A stretch of 64,000 nucleotides of DNA from Gemmatimonadota bacterium (GTDB taxonomy: Bacteria > Gemmatimonadota > Gemmatimonadetes > Longimicrobiales > Gaopeijiaceae): assembly GCA_028874905.1 (NCBI GenBank), contig JAPPGZ010000081.1, positions 1-64,000 on the forward strand, given 5' to 3'. Position 1 is the stretch's first letter, and every line of letters starts with the position of its first letter. Below, piece after piece: positions 33,989 through 42,127 of this stretch. The notes beneath the pieces were generated by a model. The model was given only the letters and a program-made list of their open reading frames with translations, had not been told where the DNA came from and made no database searches. The translations under genes were made by a program, and so were the position numbers.

Positions 33989-36387
33989 CGCCCCACCGAT
34001 CGCAGCGCCCGCCAGACGCGAGGCGGCGAGAACGGCAGCGAGTCCATGCGCACGCCTACCGCGTCGTATATGGCGTTGGCAATGGCGGGAATGGACGGAT
34101 GCAGCGGCCCTTCCCCGGCCTCCTTGGCGCCGTAGGGGCCCTCCGGGTCGATCGACTCGACGATCAGCGACTCCAGTGCTGGCGTGTCCAGGCTCGTCGG
34201 GATCCGGTAGTCCAGCAGCGAGGGCGCGTTGTGCAGGCCCACGCGTCCCTGGTCCTCCGACTTGAAGATCTGTTCCTCCATGAGCGCCTCGGCGAAGCCC
34301 ATGTACGCCGAGCCCTCCATCTGCCCGGCGACCAGCACCGGGTTCAGCGCCCGTCCGCAGTCGTGCGCAATCCAGATCCTGTCGACCGTGACGAACCCCG
34401 TCTCCACATCCACCTCCACCTCGGCCACGTGCGCAGTGAACGAGAACGCGGGAGAAGCGCCGATCGTCGCACCCCTGTAGTCCCCATGAACATCCTTGGG
34501 CGTGTTGTACCACCCCGTCGCGCCCAGAGTGCCGACCGCGGACTCCGCCAGGTTGAAGGCGTCCCGCACCGGCATGCTCGTGCCCGTATCGCCGGCCCGC
34601 ACCGCCAGCCCCCCGGCCAGCAGCACCTCGCGCGGCTTCACGCCCCACTCGGCCGCAACGGCCTCCTGCACCTGCGCCTTGAGCTTCCGCGCCGCGTCGA
34701 TGCACGCGTTCCCCAGCATGAAGGTGACCCTGGACGAGTACGCGCCCAGGTCGACCGGCGTGAAGTCGGTGTCGCCCGCCAGCACCCGGACATGGTCCAG
34801 CGGCACGCCCAGCTCCTCGGCCACGATGTACGCGACCATGGAGTCGACGCCCTGGCCGATCTCGGAGGCGCCCGAGAAGACCGCCACCCGCCCCGACCGG
34901 TCCACCTGCAGCTGGATCCCCGACTGCGGCATGTCGTTGGGGTAGATCGGGTAGTTGGTGCCCGTGATGTAGGTGGAACCGGCCACGCCCACCCCGCGCC
35001 CGAACGGCAGACGGCGATGCTTCCGCTTCCAGGCGCTCGCGCGCTCCACCTCGTCCAGGCACTCCAGGAAGCCGTTCGACGTGATCCGCAGGTCGTTGAC
35101 GGTGCGCGTATTCGCGCCGATGAAGTTGCGCCGGCGCAGTTCGATCGGATCGATATCGAGCTTCTCGGCGATCCGGTCGAGCTGAACTTCGAACGCGAAC
35201 CGGGGCTGCACCGAGCCGTGGCCGCGCTTCGGTCCGCACGCCGGCTTGTTCGTGTACGCCCGCGTCGAGTGGAAGCGGTAGGCAGGCATCCGGTACGGCG
35301 CCGTCAGGAGCTGCCCGGCGTAGTAGGTCGTGACCAGCCCGAAGGACGCGTACGCGCCGCCGTCCATCACGATGTCGGCGTCGACCGAGGTGAGCATCCC
35401 GTCGCGCGAGGCCCCGGTCCGGTATCGCATGTGGAAAGGATGGCGCCCACGGTGCGAATAGAAGACCTCTTCGCGCGTGTACAGGATCTTGACCGGCCGG
35501 CCCGTCATCATCGACAGCCTGGCCACGCAGAATTCCAGGTCGAAGGGCTCCGACTTGCCGCCGAAGGCGCCGCCAACCGGGGGCTGAATGACCCGCACCT
35601 GCGCCGGATCCACCTCCAGGACCCGGGCCAGTTCCCGGTGGAGGTAGTGGGGAACCTGCGTCGCCGACCACACGGTGAGTTTGCCGTTCCCCTCGGCGAG
35701 CCCGATCGCGCAGTGGGGTTCGATGGGCGTGTGGGTCGTCCCTTCGAAGAAGTAGTCGCCCTCGACCACCACATGCGAGTCGCCGAGCCCGGCTTCCACG
35801 TCGCCAAACTCGAGGTTCACGACCTTGGTCACATTGCCGTTCCACCCCGGCTTGCGCGGCTCGTGGATGTACGGGCCCGAGTCGGCGGCGATCGCCTCAT
35901 GCGGGTCGAGGTACGCCGGGAGCTCCTCGTACGCCACGTCGATCAGGTCCAGCGCAGCAATCGCCGTGTCCTCGTCCACCGCCGCCACCGCTGCCACGCC
36001 GTCGCCGATGTAGCGCACCCGGTCCACGCACAGGGGATACTCGTCCGGCGTCCACGGGATGATGCCGTACCGCGTGGGCATATCCCGGCCGGTCACCACC
36101 GCGTGGACGCCCTCCAGCGCTTCGGCGCGCGACGTGTCGATCGCGAGGATGCGCGCATGCGGATGGGGACTCCTGAGGATCTTCCCGTGCAGCATCCCGG
36201 GCAGCCGGATGTCGTCGGTGTAGCGCGCCCTGCCGGTCGCCTTCGCCAGGCCGTCGACCTTTCGCATGGGGCGGCCGATGGTGGAAAGGGCGTCGCCGGG
36301 GCGGACCGTCTCGCGGGCGTCGGGGCCGGTGGCGCGCCTCGCCACGTCGCGCGCGCCCACACGCCCGGCAGCGTCCCGCGAACTCAC
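33985..36387 (-). CDS. Molybdopterin-binding large subunit, 4-hydroxybenzoyl-CoA reductase alpha-like (HcrA)
   Basis: This 800-aa protein belongs to the xanthine-oxidase family large subunits. Visible motifs are GRARYTDDIRLPGMLHGKIL, the cofactor loop GGAFGGKSEPFDLEF, AGDTDFTPVDLGAYSSRVTF, GQMEGSAYMGFAEAL, and the C-terminal GPYGAKEAGEGPLHPSIPAI carrying the catalytic glutamate. The DTDFTPVDLGAYSSR and GAKEAGEGPLHP stretches favour the 4-hydroxybenzoyl-CoA reductase branch. It is coupled by ATGA to both the upstream [2Fe-2S] subunit and the downstream DUF1460 gene. True substrate not proven. Confidence 0.88.
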   Translation of the reverse strand: MSSRDAAGRVGARDVARRATGPDARETVRPGDALSTIGRPMRKVDGLAKATGRARYTDDIRLPGMLHGKILRSPHPHARILAIDTSRAEALEGVHAVVTGRDMPTRYGIIPWTPDEYPLCVDRVRYIGDGVAAVAAVDEDTAIAALDLIDVAYEELPAYLDPHEAIAADSGPYIHEPRKPGWNGNVTKVVNLEFGDVEAGLGDSHVVVEGDYFFEGTTHTPIEPHCAIGLAEGNGKLTVWSATQVPHYLHRELARVLEVDPAQVRVIQPPVGGAFGGKSEPFDLEFCVARLSMMTGRPVKILYTREEVFYSHRGRHPFHMRYRTGASRDGMLTSVDADIVMDGGAYASFGLVTTYYAGQLLTAPYRMPAYRFHSTRAYTNKPACGPKRGHGSVQPRFAFEVQLDRIAEKLDIDPIELRRRNFIGANTRTVNDLRITSNGFLECLDEVERASAWKRKHRRLPFGRGVGVAGSTYITGTNYPIYPNDMPQSGIQLQVDRSGRVAVFSGASEIGQGVDSMVAYIVAEELGVPLDHVRVLAGDTDFTPVDLGAYSSRVTFMLGNACIDAARKLKAQVQEAVAAEWGVKPREVLLAGGLAVRAGDTGTSMPVRDAFNLAESAVGTLGATGWYNTPKDVHGDYRGATIGASPAFSFTAHVAEVEVDVETGFVTVDRIWIAHDCGRALNPVLVAGQMEGSAYMGFAEALMEEQIFKSEDQGRVGLHNAPSLLDYRIPTSLDTPALESLIVESIDPEGPYGAKEAGEGPLHPSIPAIANAIYDAVGVRMDSLPFSPPRVWRALRSVGR

Positions 36388-36917
36388 GCGCCCACCCTCT
36401 CAACGGGAGTTGCCTCCGGCGCCGGCTCGTCCGGCTCGGGTCCCCGCACCTCCCCGCCCAGCCGGGTCGCCGCCGCCTCCACGGCGTCGTAGATCTTCGC
36501 GTAACCCGTGCAGCGGCAGAGGTTGCCCGCGAGCGCGGCCCGGATCTCCTCCCGCGTCGGGGCCGGATTGCGATCGAGCAGCGCCACCGAGCTGCACAGG
36601 ATGCCGGGCGTGCAGAACCCGCACTGCGCGGCCCCGTTGAGGTCGAACTCGTCCTGCACCGGGTGCGGCTCGGTCCCCTCGGCAAGCCCCTCGACGGTAC
36701 GTACCTCCCGCCCCTCGGCCTCCCACACCGGCGTGATGCACGACAGGATGGCGCGGCCGTCCATGATGACGGTGCAGGCGCCGCAGTCCCCCTTGTCGCA
36801 CCCCTGCTTGGACCCCGTCAGACCCAGTCCATAGCGCAGCGTCTCCAGCAGGGTGTAGTGCGCGGGCACCCCGCAAACGCGCTCGTCTCCATTCACCCGC
36901 AGGCGAACAACTTCCAT
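36384..36917 (-). CDS. [2Fe-2S] subunit of the molybdenum hydroxylase (HcrC-like)
   Basis: This protein of about 177 aa has a plant-type [2Fe-2S] domain (CDKGDCGACTV plus downstream C in ILSC) followed by the alpha-helical second cluster domain (CGFCTPGI and GNLCRCTGYAKI). The start at 36917 has an AAGGAGG site. A proline/glutamate-rich tail of about 25 residues extends beyond the usual end. It is first in a five-gene minus-strand operon: small subunit, large subunit, DUF1460, FAD subunit and membrane protein. Confidence 0.93.
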   Translation of the reverse strand: MEVVRLRVNGDERVCGVPAHYTLLETLRYGLGLTGSKQGCDKGDCGACTVIMDGRAILSCITPVWEAEGREVRTVEGLAEGTEPHPVQDEFDLNGAAQCGFCTPGILCSSVALLDRNPAPTREEIRAALAGNLCRCTGYAKIYDAVEAAATRLGGEVRGPEPDEPAPEATPVERVGA

Positions 36918-36935
36918 CGGGGACCTCCTTCGGCC

Positions 36936-36941
36936 TATAAT
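36936..36941 (+). promoter_or_regulatory. TATAAT -10 element in the divergent HcrC-like/bacilliredoxin spacer
   Basis: A perfect TATAAT stands about 55 bases upstream of the bacilliredoxin ATG in a GC-rich context. The reverse strand reads TATTAT over nearly the same bases (36942-36937) and could serve the molybdenum-hydroxylase operon with a very short leader. No convincing -35 is seen on the plus strand. Confidence 0.4.
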
Positions 36942-36996
36942 ATCGGTTACAAGCACCCGTACAACCACCGAGCCCAGGGACAGGACCCGCAAGAAC

Positions 36997-37413
36997 ATGC
37001 CATACCCCGAGATGATGGTCGCCCCGATGCGGCACGAACTGGTTCAGATCGGCTTCCAGGAACTCCGCAGCGCGGAGCAGGTCAACCAGGCGATGGACGC
37101 CATGGAAGGAACCGTGCTCGTGGCGGTCAATTCCGTGTGCGGCTGCGCCGCCGGAATCTTCCGTCCGGCAGTGATGCTGGCCCTCCAGGGCGAAAAGCAG
37201 CCCGACCACAAGGTCACGGTCTTTGCCGGACAGGATCTGGATGCCACCGCGGAGGCCCGCAAGCAGCTGATCGGCTACCCGCCGTCCTCCCCTTCGATCG
37301 CATTGCTGAAGGACGGCGATGTCGTGTTCATGCTCGAGCGCTTCCAGATCGAGGGACGGTCAGCGCCCGCGATCGCCGACGACCTGCAGGCCGCCTTCGA
37401 GGCGCACTGCTAG
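36997..37413 (+). CDS. BrxA/BrxB family bacilliredoxin
   Basis: This 138-aa protein of the YphP/YqiW type has the family's CGC active site (SVCGCAAGIFRP, near 47-58), the opening MPYPEMMVAPMRHELV, and the PPSSPSIALLKDGDVVFMLERFQI region. In Bacillus these proteins remove bacillithiol from S-thiolated proteins. Whether this organism makes bacillithiol cannot be seen here, so a more general thiol-disulfide role is possible. It is divergent from the molybdenum hydroxylase operon. Confidence 0.92.
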   Translation: MPYPEMMVAPMRHELVQIGFQELRSAEQVNQAMDAMEGTVLVAVNSVCGCAAGIFRPAVMLALQGEKQPDHKVTVFAGQDLDATAEARKQLIGYPPSSPSIALLKDGDVVFMLERFQIEGRSAPAIADDLQAAFEAHC

Positions 37414-37489
37414 CCGCTGGCCGGCACGCAGCCCGCAGCTCGCCCCGGACGGCGGCCAGCCCCGGCCAGCCCCGAGGCGCGCCGCCGGG

Positions 37490-37894
37490 CTAGTCCCCTT
37501 CGCTGCGGCTCGCGAGCCACCCGTCCGCGGAGTACCGGCCGCCGCCGTGCGTGAAGAAGAAGAGCCAGGTGAAGCAGTAGAAGGCGGCAAGTTCGCCACC
37601 GTTCAGGATCGGCCAGAATCCCTGCGGTACGTGCACCATGAAGTACGCGACCGCCATCTGACCGGAGCAGATGAAGGCCACCGGCCTGGTGAACAGCCCG
37701 AGCATCAGCAGCAGGCCGCCGAAGAACTCGATGACCCCGGCGGCGCCCATGAGGCTCATCAGGCTCTCCACGGGTTCCCTGTCCAGCACCCCGAACAGCT
37801 TCTGGGCTCCGTGCTGAGCGTAGAGGAAGCCGGCTACCACGCGCAGCGCGTTGTGAGCGAACTCCTTGAGTCCCGCATGCTCCGTCTTGAACAT
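37490..37894 (-). CDS. DoxX family membrane protein
   Basis: This 134-aa protein has four hydrophobic helices and DoxX signatures: LRVVAGFLYAQHGAQKLFG near the N-terminus, AAGVIEFFGGLLLMLGLFTR in the middle, and the NGGELAAFYCFTWLF segment. DoxX/YphA-like proteins are small inner-membrane proteins tied to redox or thiol stress in some bacteria. The ATG is preceded by a purine-rich site. It stands alone between two operons. Confidence 0.88.
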   Translation of the reverse strand: MFKTEHAGLKEFAHNALRVVAGFLYAQHGAQKLFGVLDREPVESLMSLMGAAGVIEFFGGLLLMLGLFTRPVAFICSGQMAVAYFMVHVPQGFWPILNGGELAAFYCFTWLFFFTHGGGRYSADGWLASRSEGD

Positions 37895-38030
37895 CTTGCT
37901 GATCGCCTCCTGGGTGGCGGTGGGTCGTCGGTACGGACAGCGAACGCGGACAGCGTAACCGCCCGAGGCTCAGGGTGAAAGATCCCGCGGCGTGGAGAGC
38001 CCGCCGCGCCGGCAGAAGCGGGCGTCCGCG

Positions 38031-38792
38031 CTACCGTCCGGGACCCAGCCGTCCGCGATCCCCCCGTCGGAGACGCCGCCGTTCCCGTTTCTCCCTGCGC
38101 CGTCTGCGCCGGGCCTCACGCCGGCTTTCGCCCGGGTAGCGGTACTCGATCTCGACCGAGCTGAGCACCGAGAAGCCGTCGATCCGCACGATCGGCATGT
38201 CCCCCGATGCCGGCAGCGACCGCATCTCCTTGTGCTCGAAGCTGCCGAGAATCGCCGAACCCGAGCACTCGATGTGCAGACCCGGCGGCACGATGACCTC
38301 CACCGAACCCATCACCGCCGTCACCGTAAAGGCCGTCTGGCCGGGACCCAGGAGGGCTTCCCTCAGGTCGAGTTCCATCGACCCCATGACCGCCACCAGG
38401 GTGTTGCGCCGGGCGGGTATCCAGGCGCCGCTGCGGTTGGTCTCGCCGAAGATGGCCACGGCGCGATCGGCAGGCCGGATCCGCCCCGCGGGCATGTCCG
38501 CTGCAATCCGGGGCAGCGTCGCGAGTTCGTCCCCCCGACCCGCGGGCGAGCCGGGCGCGCCTACGCGAAGTCCCTCGATCGCCGTCCCGATCTCGGGCAT
38601 GGTGCGAGCCTCCTGTGCCAGGGTCACACGCCGCTCGAATTCCTCGATGGTCACGAGATCCTGGGCAAAGGCCTCGCTGAGAATGTCGATCGCCTTCTCA
38701 CGGGCCTCGTCCACCGAGATGGGCCGCTCCCGGCCCGCCGGTCCCCTTGCCTGTCCACCCGCCGGTCCGACCGGCGGCTTCCGCTTCTTCAT
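38031..38792 (-). CDS. DUF1707 plus LiaF-like (cell-wall-active antibiotic response) domain protein
   Basis: This 253-aa protein has an N-terminal DUF1707/SHOCT-like helical domain (about 20-70: AIDILSEAFAQDLVTIEEFERRV). A beta-rich domain follows (about 110-215) with the repeated pattern VAVMGSMELDLREALL and VTAVMGSVEVIVPPG, as in LiaF/DUF2154 C-terminal domains. A strongly basic tail ends it. Such proteins link to envelope-stress sensing. There is no obvious TM helix. The ATG overlaps the potassium channel stop (ATGA). Confidence 0.82.
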   Translation of the reverse strand: MKKRKPPVGPAGGQARGPAGRERPISVDEAREKAIDILSEAFAQDLVTIEEFERRVTLAQEARTMPEIGTAIEGLRVGAPGSPAGRGDELATLPRIAADMPAGRIRPADRAVAIFGETNRSGAWIPARRNTLVAVMGSMELDLREALLGPGQTAFTVTAVMGSVEVIVPPGLHIECSGSAILGSFEHKEMRSLPASGDMPIVRIDGFSVLSSVEIEYRYPGESRREARRRRRREKRERRRLRRGDRGRLGPGR

Positions 38793-39661
38793 TCCGCCCC
38801 CACGTCCACTACTGTTCCCCCGCATCCCTTGCAGAACTGCGCGTCGTAATCGTGTCCGCCGCTGTGGCAGTCCGAACACACCCGGTCCCTCACGCTCGGC
38901 GACCCTTCCATCTTCCTGGCCATATGCGCTGCCTGTGCCATTTCCACACTTACGATCCCCGTCGGCACGGCGATCAGCCCATACCCCATCAGCATGATGA
39001 TGGCCGCCAGGAATTTGCCCACGGACGTCGCCGGCGTAATGTCGCCGAAGCCCACGGTTGTGAGCGTGACCACCGCCCAATAGACCGACTGGGGGATCGA
39101 CGTGAACCCGGCGGTCGACCCCTCGATCAGGTACATGAACGAGCCCAGAATCACAACCAGGGTGACCACCGAGATCAGGAAGACGATGATCCGGTAGCGG
39201 CTTGCCGCCAGCGCCCGTCCCAGGGTCCTGGCTTCGCCCATGTAGCGCACCAGCTTGAGCACCCGGAACACCCGCAGTACCCGCAGCACCCGGATGATGA
39301 GCAGGAAGCCCCCGTCCAGCAGGAGCAGGCTGAGGTAGGTCGGGATGATCGCCAGCAGATCGATGATACCGAAGAAGCTCAGCGCGTACCGCCGCTTCGA
39401 CCGCACCGCGGCCAGTCTCGCCGCGTATTCGATCGTGAAGAGGATCGTGAAGATCCACTCCAGGACGCGCAGCAGGAAACCATGCTCCTCCACGACCGTT
39501 TCCACCGAATCCAGCATGACCACGACGACACTGGACAGGATCGTGAGGATCAGCACGACGTCGAACGCCGTCGCCGCCCCGTTCTGGTCCGATTCGAAGA
39601 GGACGTCGTAGAGCCGTCCCCGCCACGGCGGACCGTTTTCGGGGCGGTTCGTCGGGCTCAT
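38789..39661 (-). CDS. Voltage-gated potassium channel with C-terminal zinc-ribbon-like tail
   Basis: This protein of about 290 aa has six transmembrane segments. S4 carries regularly spaced arginines ([18 protein letters not shown]), and the pore loop holds the K+ filter [12 protein letters not shown]. The C-terminus carries CSDCHSGG ... FCKGCGG, two C-x2-C pairs that could bind zinc. The start at 39661 overlaps the msrA stop by ATGA, and its own stop overlaps the DUF1707 gene by ATGA, so the three genes are translationally coupled. No large regulatory domain such as RCK or cNMP is present. Confidence 0.9.
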   Translation of the reverse strand: MSPTNRPENGPPWRGRLYDVLFESDQNGAATAFDVVLILTILSSVVVVMLDSVETVVEEHGFLLRVLEWIFTILFTIEYAARLAAVRSKRRYALSFFGIIDLLAIIPTYLSLLLLDGGFLLIIRVLRVLRVFRVLKLVRYMGEARTLGRALAASRYRIIVFLISVVTLVVILGSFMYLIEGSTAGFTSIPQSVYWAVVTLTTVGFGDITPATSVGKFLAAIIMLMGYGLIAVPTGIVSVEMAQAAHMARKMEGSPSVRDRVCSDCHSGGHDYDAQFCKGCGGTVVDVGAE

Positions 39662-40338
39662 CCGCGGTCGGGATCCGGCTCGGGGACGCCGCTCGGACAG
39701 GAGAGGCCGGTGCCTCCGAGGCCGCAATATCCGCCCGGGTTCTTCGCCAGATACTGCTGGTGGTACTCTTCGGCGTAGTAGAACTCGGGCGCTTCCGCGA
39801 TCTCGGTGGTAATCGCACCGAATCCCGCGCCCGAAAGCTCGGCCTGGAAGACATCGCGGGTTGCCTCGGCCTGGTGGCGCTGGTGATCGCCCACCACGTA
39901 CACCGCCGAGCGGTATTGCGTACCCAGGTCCGCCCCCTGCCGCATGCCCTGGGTCGGGTCATGCCCTTCCCAGAAGGCCGCCAGGAGCGTACGGTAGTCG
40001 ATCACATCCGGATCGAACACGACGAGCACCGCCTCCGCGTGCCCGGTTCCCCCCGTACACACCTCTTCGTAGGTCGGGTTCGGCGTCAGTCCGCCCTGAT
40101 AGCCGACGGCGGTCGAATACACGCCGCGCAGCTCCCAGAACTGCCGCTCGGCTCCCCAGAAGCAGCCCATTGCGAAGTGCGCCTGCTGGAAGCCGGGTGG
40201 GAACGGCGGCTTGATTCGGTTGCCGCTCACATGGTGCACTTCGGGTACGGGCAACGGTTCGGCGCGACCCGCAAGTGCGTCGCCCGGAGCTGGCATTCGA
40301 GCTTTCCGAGGATCGATAAACATTTGACGGAAATCCAT
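39658..40338 (-). CDS. msrA: Peptide-methionine (S)-S-oxide reductase MsrA
   Basis: This protein of about 226 aa reduces methionine-S-sulfoxide in proteins. The catalytic site is [13 protein letters not shown], followed by the family segments [36 protein letters not shown], and a C-terminal resolving-Cys tail [12 protein letters not shown], as in the three-Cys E. coli type. The start at 40338 (MDFRQMF) gives a length like E. coli MsrA; 40323 is an alternative. It is only about 21 bases from the divergent ammonia-lyase start, so promoters must overlap coding sequence. Confidence 0.95.
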   Translation of the reverse strand: MDFRQMFIDPRKARMPAPGDALAGRAEPLPVPEVHHVSGNRIKPPFPPGFQQAHFAMGCFWGAERQFWELRGVYSTAVGYQGGLTPNPTYEEVCTGGTGHAEAVLVVFDPDVIDYRTLLAAFWEGHDPTQGMRQGADLGTQYRSAVYVVGDHQRHQAEATRDVFQAELSGAGFGAITTEIAEAPEFYYAEEYHQQYLAKNPGGYCGLGGTGLSCPSGVPEPDPDRG

Positions 40339-40359
40339 TGCCCAAACAAGGTAAAGGTT

Positions 40360-41538
40360 GTGAACTGGACACTCAATCCCGACGCGGCGGCGCCCACGCC
40401 ATACCCGGCCGCGCTGAAAAGGATCATCGGCGGCAACGCCCATCGCGAGGCACTCGCCGAGATCGCGGCGTGGCCTGGTTACGCCCCGACGCCTCTGCGT
40501 ACCGCGGCAAAGCTGGCGTCAAGCCTGGGGATCGAGTCCGTGTGGGTGAAGGATGAGAGCGGCCGATTCGGACTGGGCAGCTTCAAGGCGCTGGGCGGGG
40601 CGTATGGAATACGCCGGGTGATGAAGGGTGGGCGAGACCGCGCCGCGTCCTCCGCCGGAAAGCGTGGCGAGGGCCACCCGGCAACCCCGACCGTCACCTG
40701 CGCTTCCGACGGGAATCACGGGCGGTCCGTCGCGTGGGGTGCCCACATGTTCGGATGCGACGCCGTCGTCTACCTGCCCGCGCATGTGACCGAGATTCGT
40801 GCCGACGCGATCCGGTCGTACGGGGCGCGGGTCGTCCGCGTGGACGGCGAGTACGACGACGCGGTCGCCCGGGCGGCGCGCGACGCCACGCGGAACGGGT
40901 GGACCGTGATCTCCGACACCTCATATCCGGGGTACATGGAAATCCCGCGTCATGTCATGGTGGGATACACGATCATGATCAGCGAGGTGCTGGATGTACT
41001 TCAGCCCACCCTGAATGTGGTTCAGCCCACCCCAGATATGTCATTGCCCACCCACGTGTTCATCCAGGGCGGGGTGGGCGGGCTGGCGGCCGCCGTGATC
41101 GGGCGCCTGTGGGAGCGCCTGGGCGAGCATCGCCCCGTGGCGGTGATCGTCGAGCCGGCCGCAGCCAACGGCCTCCTTCAGAGTGCGCTCGCGGGGAAGC
41201 CGAGCGCGAGCCGCGGCGACCTGCATACGATCATGGCGGGGCTGAGCTGCCGCGAGATCTCGCCGCTCGCGTGGGAGATCGTCGGCAAGGGGGCCCACGC
41301 GTTCATGACCGCGCCGGAAGACGGGATCGCACCGCTCATGCGCGCCGCCGCACAGGGCGACCTGGGGGAGCCGTTCGAGGGCGGGGAGTCGGGTGTGGCA
41401 GGGCTGCTGGGCCTGATCGAGGTCGCGCGGGACGAAGAGCGGCGCCGGGCGATCAGGCTGGACGAGCGCTCGCGTGTTCTCGTGTTCAATACCGAAGGCG
41501 CGACCGACCCGGAACTGTACGCCCGGATTGTGGATTGA
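40360..41538 (+). CDS. Diaminopropionate ammonia-lyase-like PLP enzyme
   Basis: This protein of about 392 aa is of PLP fold type II. The Schiff-base lysine is in [15 protein letters not shown]; other motifs are [48 protein letters not shown] and a C-terminal [12 protein letters not shown]. These match diaminopropionate ammonia-lyase, which converts 2,3-diaminopropionate (and some serine) to pyruvate and ammonia. The GTG start at 40360 is preferred. A short repetitive insert (three near-repeats ending in PT, DNA 40991-41053) precedes the THVFIQGG strand. The OsmC-like gene follows on the same strand after 70 bases. Confidence 0.85.
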   Translation: MNWTLNPDAAAPTPYPAALKRIIGGNAHREALAEIAAWPGYAPTPLRTAAKLASSLGIESVWVKDESGRFGLGSFKALGGAYGIRRVMKGGRDRAASSAGKRGEGHPATPTVTCASDGNHGRSVAWGAHMFGCDAVVYLPAHVTEIRADAIRSYGARVVRVDGEYDDAVARAARDATRNGWTVISDTSYPGYMEIPRHVMVGYTIMISEVLDVLQPTLNVVQPTPDMSLPTHVFIQGGVGGLAAAVIGRLWERLGEHRPVAVIVEPAAANGLLQSALAGKPSASRGDLHTIMAGLSCREISPLAWEIVGKGAHAFMTAPEDGIAPLMRAAAQGDLGEPFEGGESGVAGLLGLIEVARDEERRRAIRLDERSRVLVFNTEGATDPELYARIVD

Positions 41539-41608
41539 TACTTTTCCGACCGTTCGCCCGACAACTCGCACAGGGGGCGACGCCCATCGCCGGTACGAGG
41601 TCTCCACC

Positions 41609-42076
41609 ATGAAACAACAACCCTTCTATACCGCACGTGCCAGCGTCGCCAAGGTGGACGGAATCCACCGCCGCGCGACCCTGGAAGACGGTACCGAGGT
41701 CGACTTCGGCGTCCACGGGCCCATCAAGGCCCACTACCGCCTCGACGCCGAACCCGACCGGCCCCTGCCCGTCGACTATCTCGTCGCGGCGGCCGCCGGC
41801 TGACTGCTCGGGACGCTCAACGGCGCACTGGAGGTGCGCGGGATCCCGATGGCCAACGATGCGATCAGCGTTCGCGCCGAAGGCGTCAACGAAGTGGTGG
41901 ACCGGATGGTGCTGCTCACGAAGATCCACGCGCACTACACGATCCGGCTGCCCGCAGGCGCCGCGCGCGACAAGGTGGACCGCGCGCTCGCCACGCACGT
42001 TGCGAAGTGCCCGACGGCTCGCAGCCTCGAGGGAGCGGTCGAAGTCACCTGGTCGGCGGATGTGACGGAGGGCTAG
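41609..42076 (+). CDS. OsmC family protein with in-frame TGA at the catalytic Cys position, candidate selenoprotein
   Basis: Read through one TGA (41801-41803), this is a full-length OsmC-like protein of 155 residues. The first part ends PVDYLVAAAAG; the second continues in the same frame LLGTLNGALEVRGIPMAN and ends with KCPTARSLEGAVEVTW. In OsmC/Ohr peroxidases the peroxidatic Cys lies just where the TGA is (G-C-L motif), at residue 65; the resolving Cys (KCPTA) is kept. TGA is a normal stop elsewhere in this window. A SECIS-like hairpin follows the TGA. The natural reading is selenocysteine at the peroxidatic site of a thiol peroxidase; a nonsense mutation or sequencing error is the alternative. 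Confidence 0.8.
41809..41848 (+). promoter_or_regulatory. Candidate bacterial SECIS element within the OsmC-like coding region
   Basis: CGGGA (41809-41813) pairs with TCCCG (41844-41848) as an outer stem. Inside it, GCGCAC (41823-41828) pairs with GTGCGC (41834-41839), closing a 5-base loop TGGAG (41829-41833). The apical loop starts 25 bases after the TGA, inside the usual bacterial SECIS range, and has G at its second and third positions, as SelB recognition needs. Stem pairing was checked by eye only. Confidence 0.6.
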
Positions 42077-42127
42077 GCGGCAAGGGCCCTCGCGGCTTGT
42101 GCTCCCGGGGACCGGGCCCCCGGCGAA

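Noticed and set aside
33059-35845. A single 928-residue protein running across the DUF1460 gene and most of the molybdopterin subunit
   Set aside because: Only its last 309 residues show a real domain and signal peptide, starting at 33988; the rest is the antiphase shadow of the large subunit.
33895-36492. Long open frame on the plus strand opposite the molybdopterin subunit (865 codons), and similar long frames such as 9240-12302
   Set aside because: They lie exactly opposite or across well-supported genes, have Arg/Pro/His-rich composition and no domain motifs; long antisense frames are expected at this GC content.
41801-41803. Reassignment of TGA to a sense codon in this genome
   Set aside because: Many clear genes here end with TGA in ATGA overlaps (for example at 33985, 38789 and 39658), so TGA is a normal stop; selenocysteine recoding or a mutation fits better.
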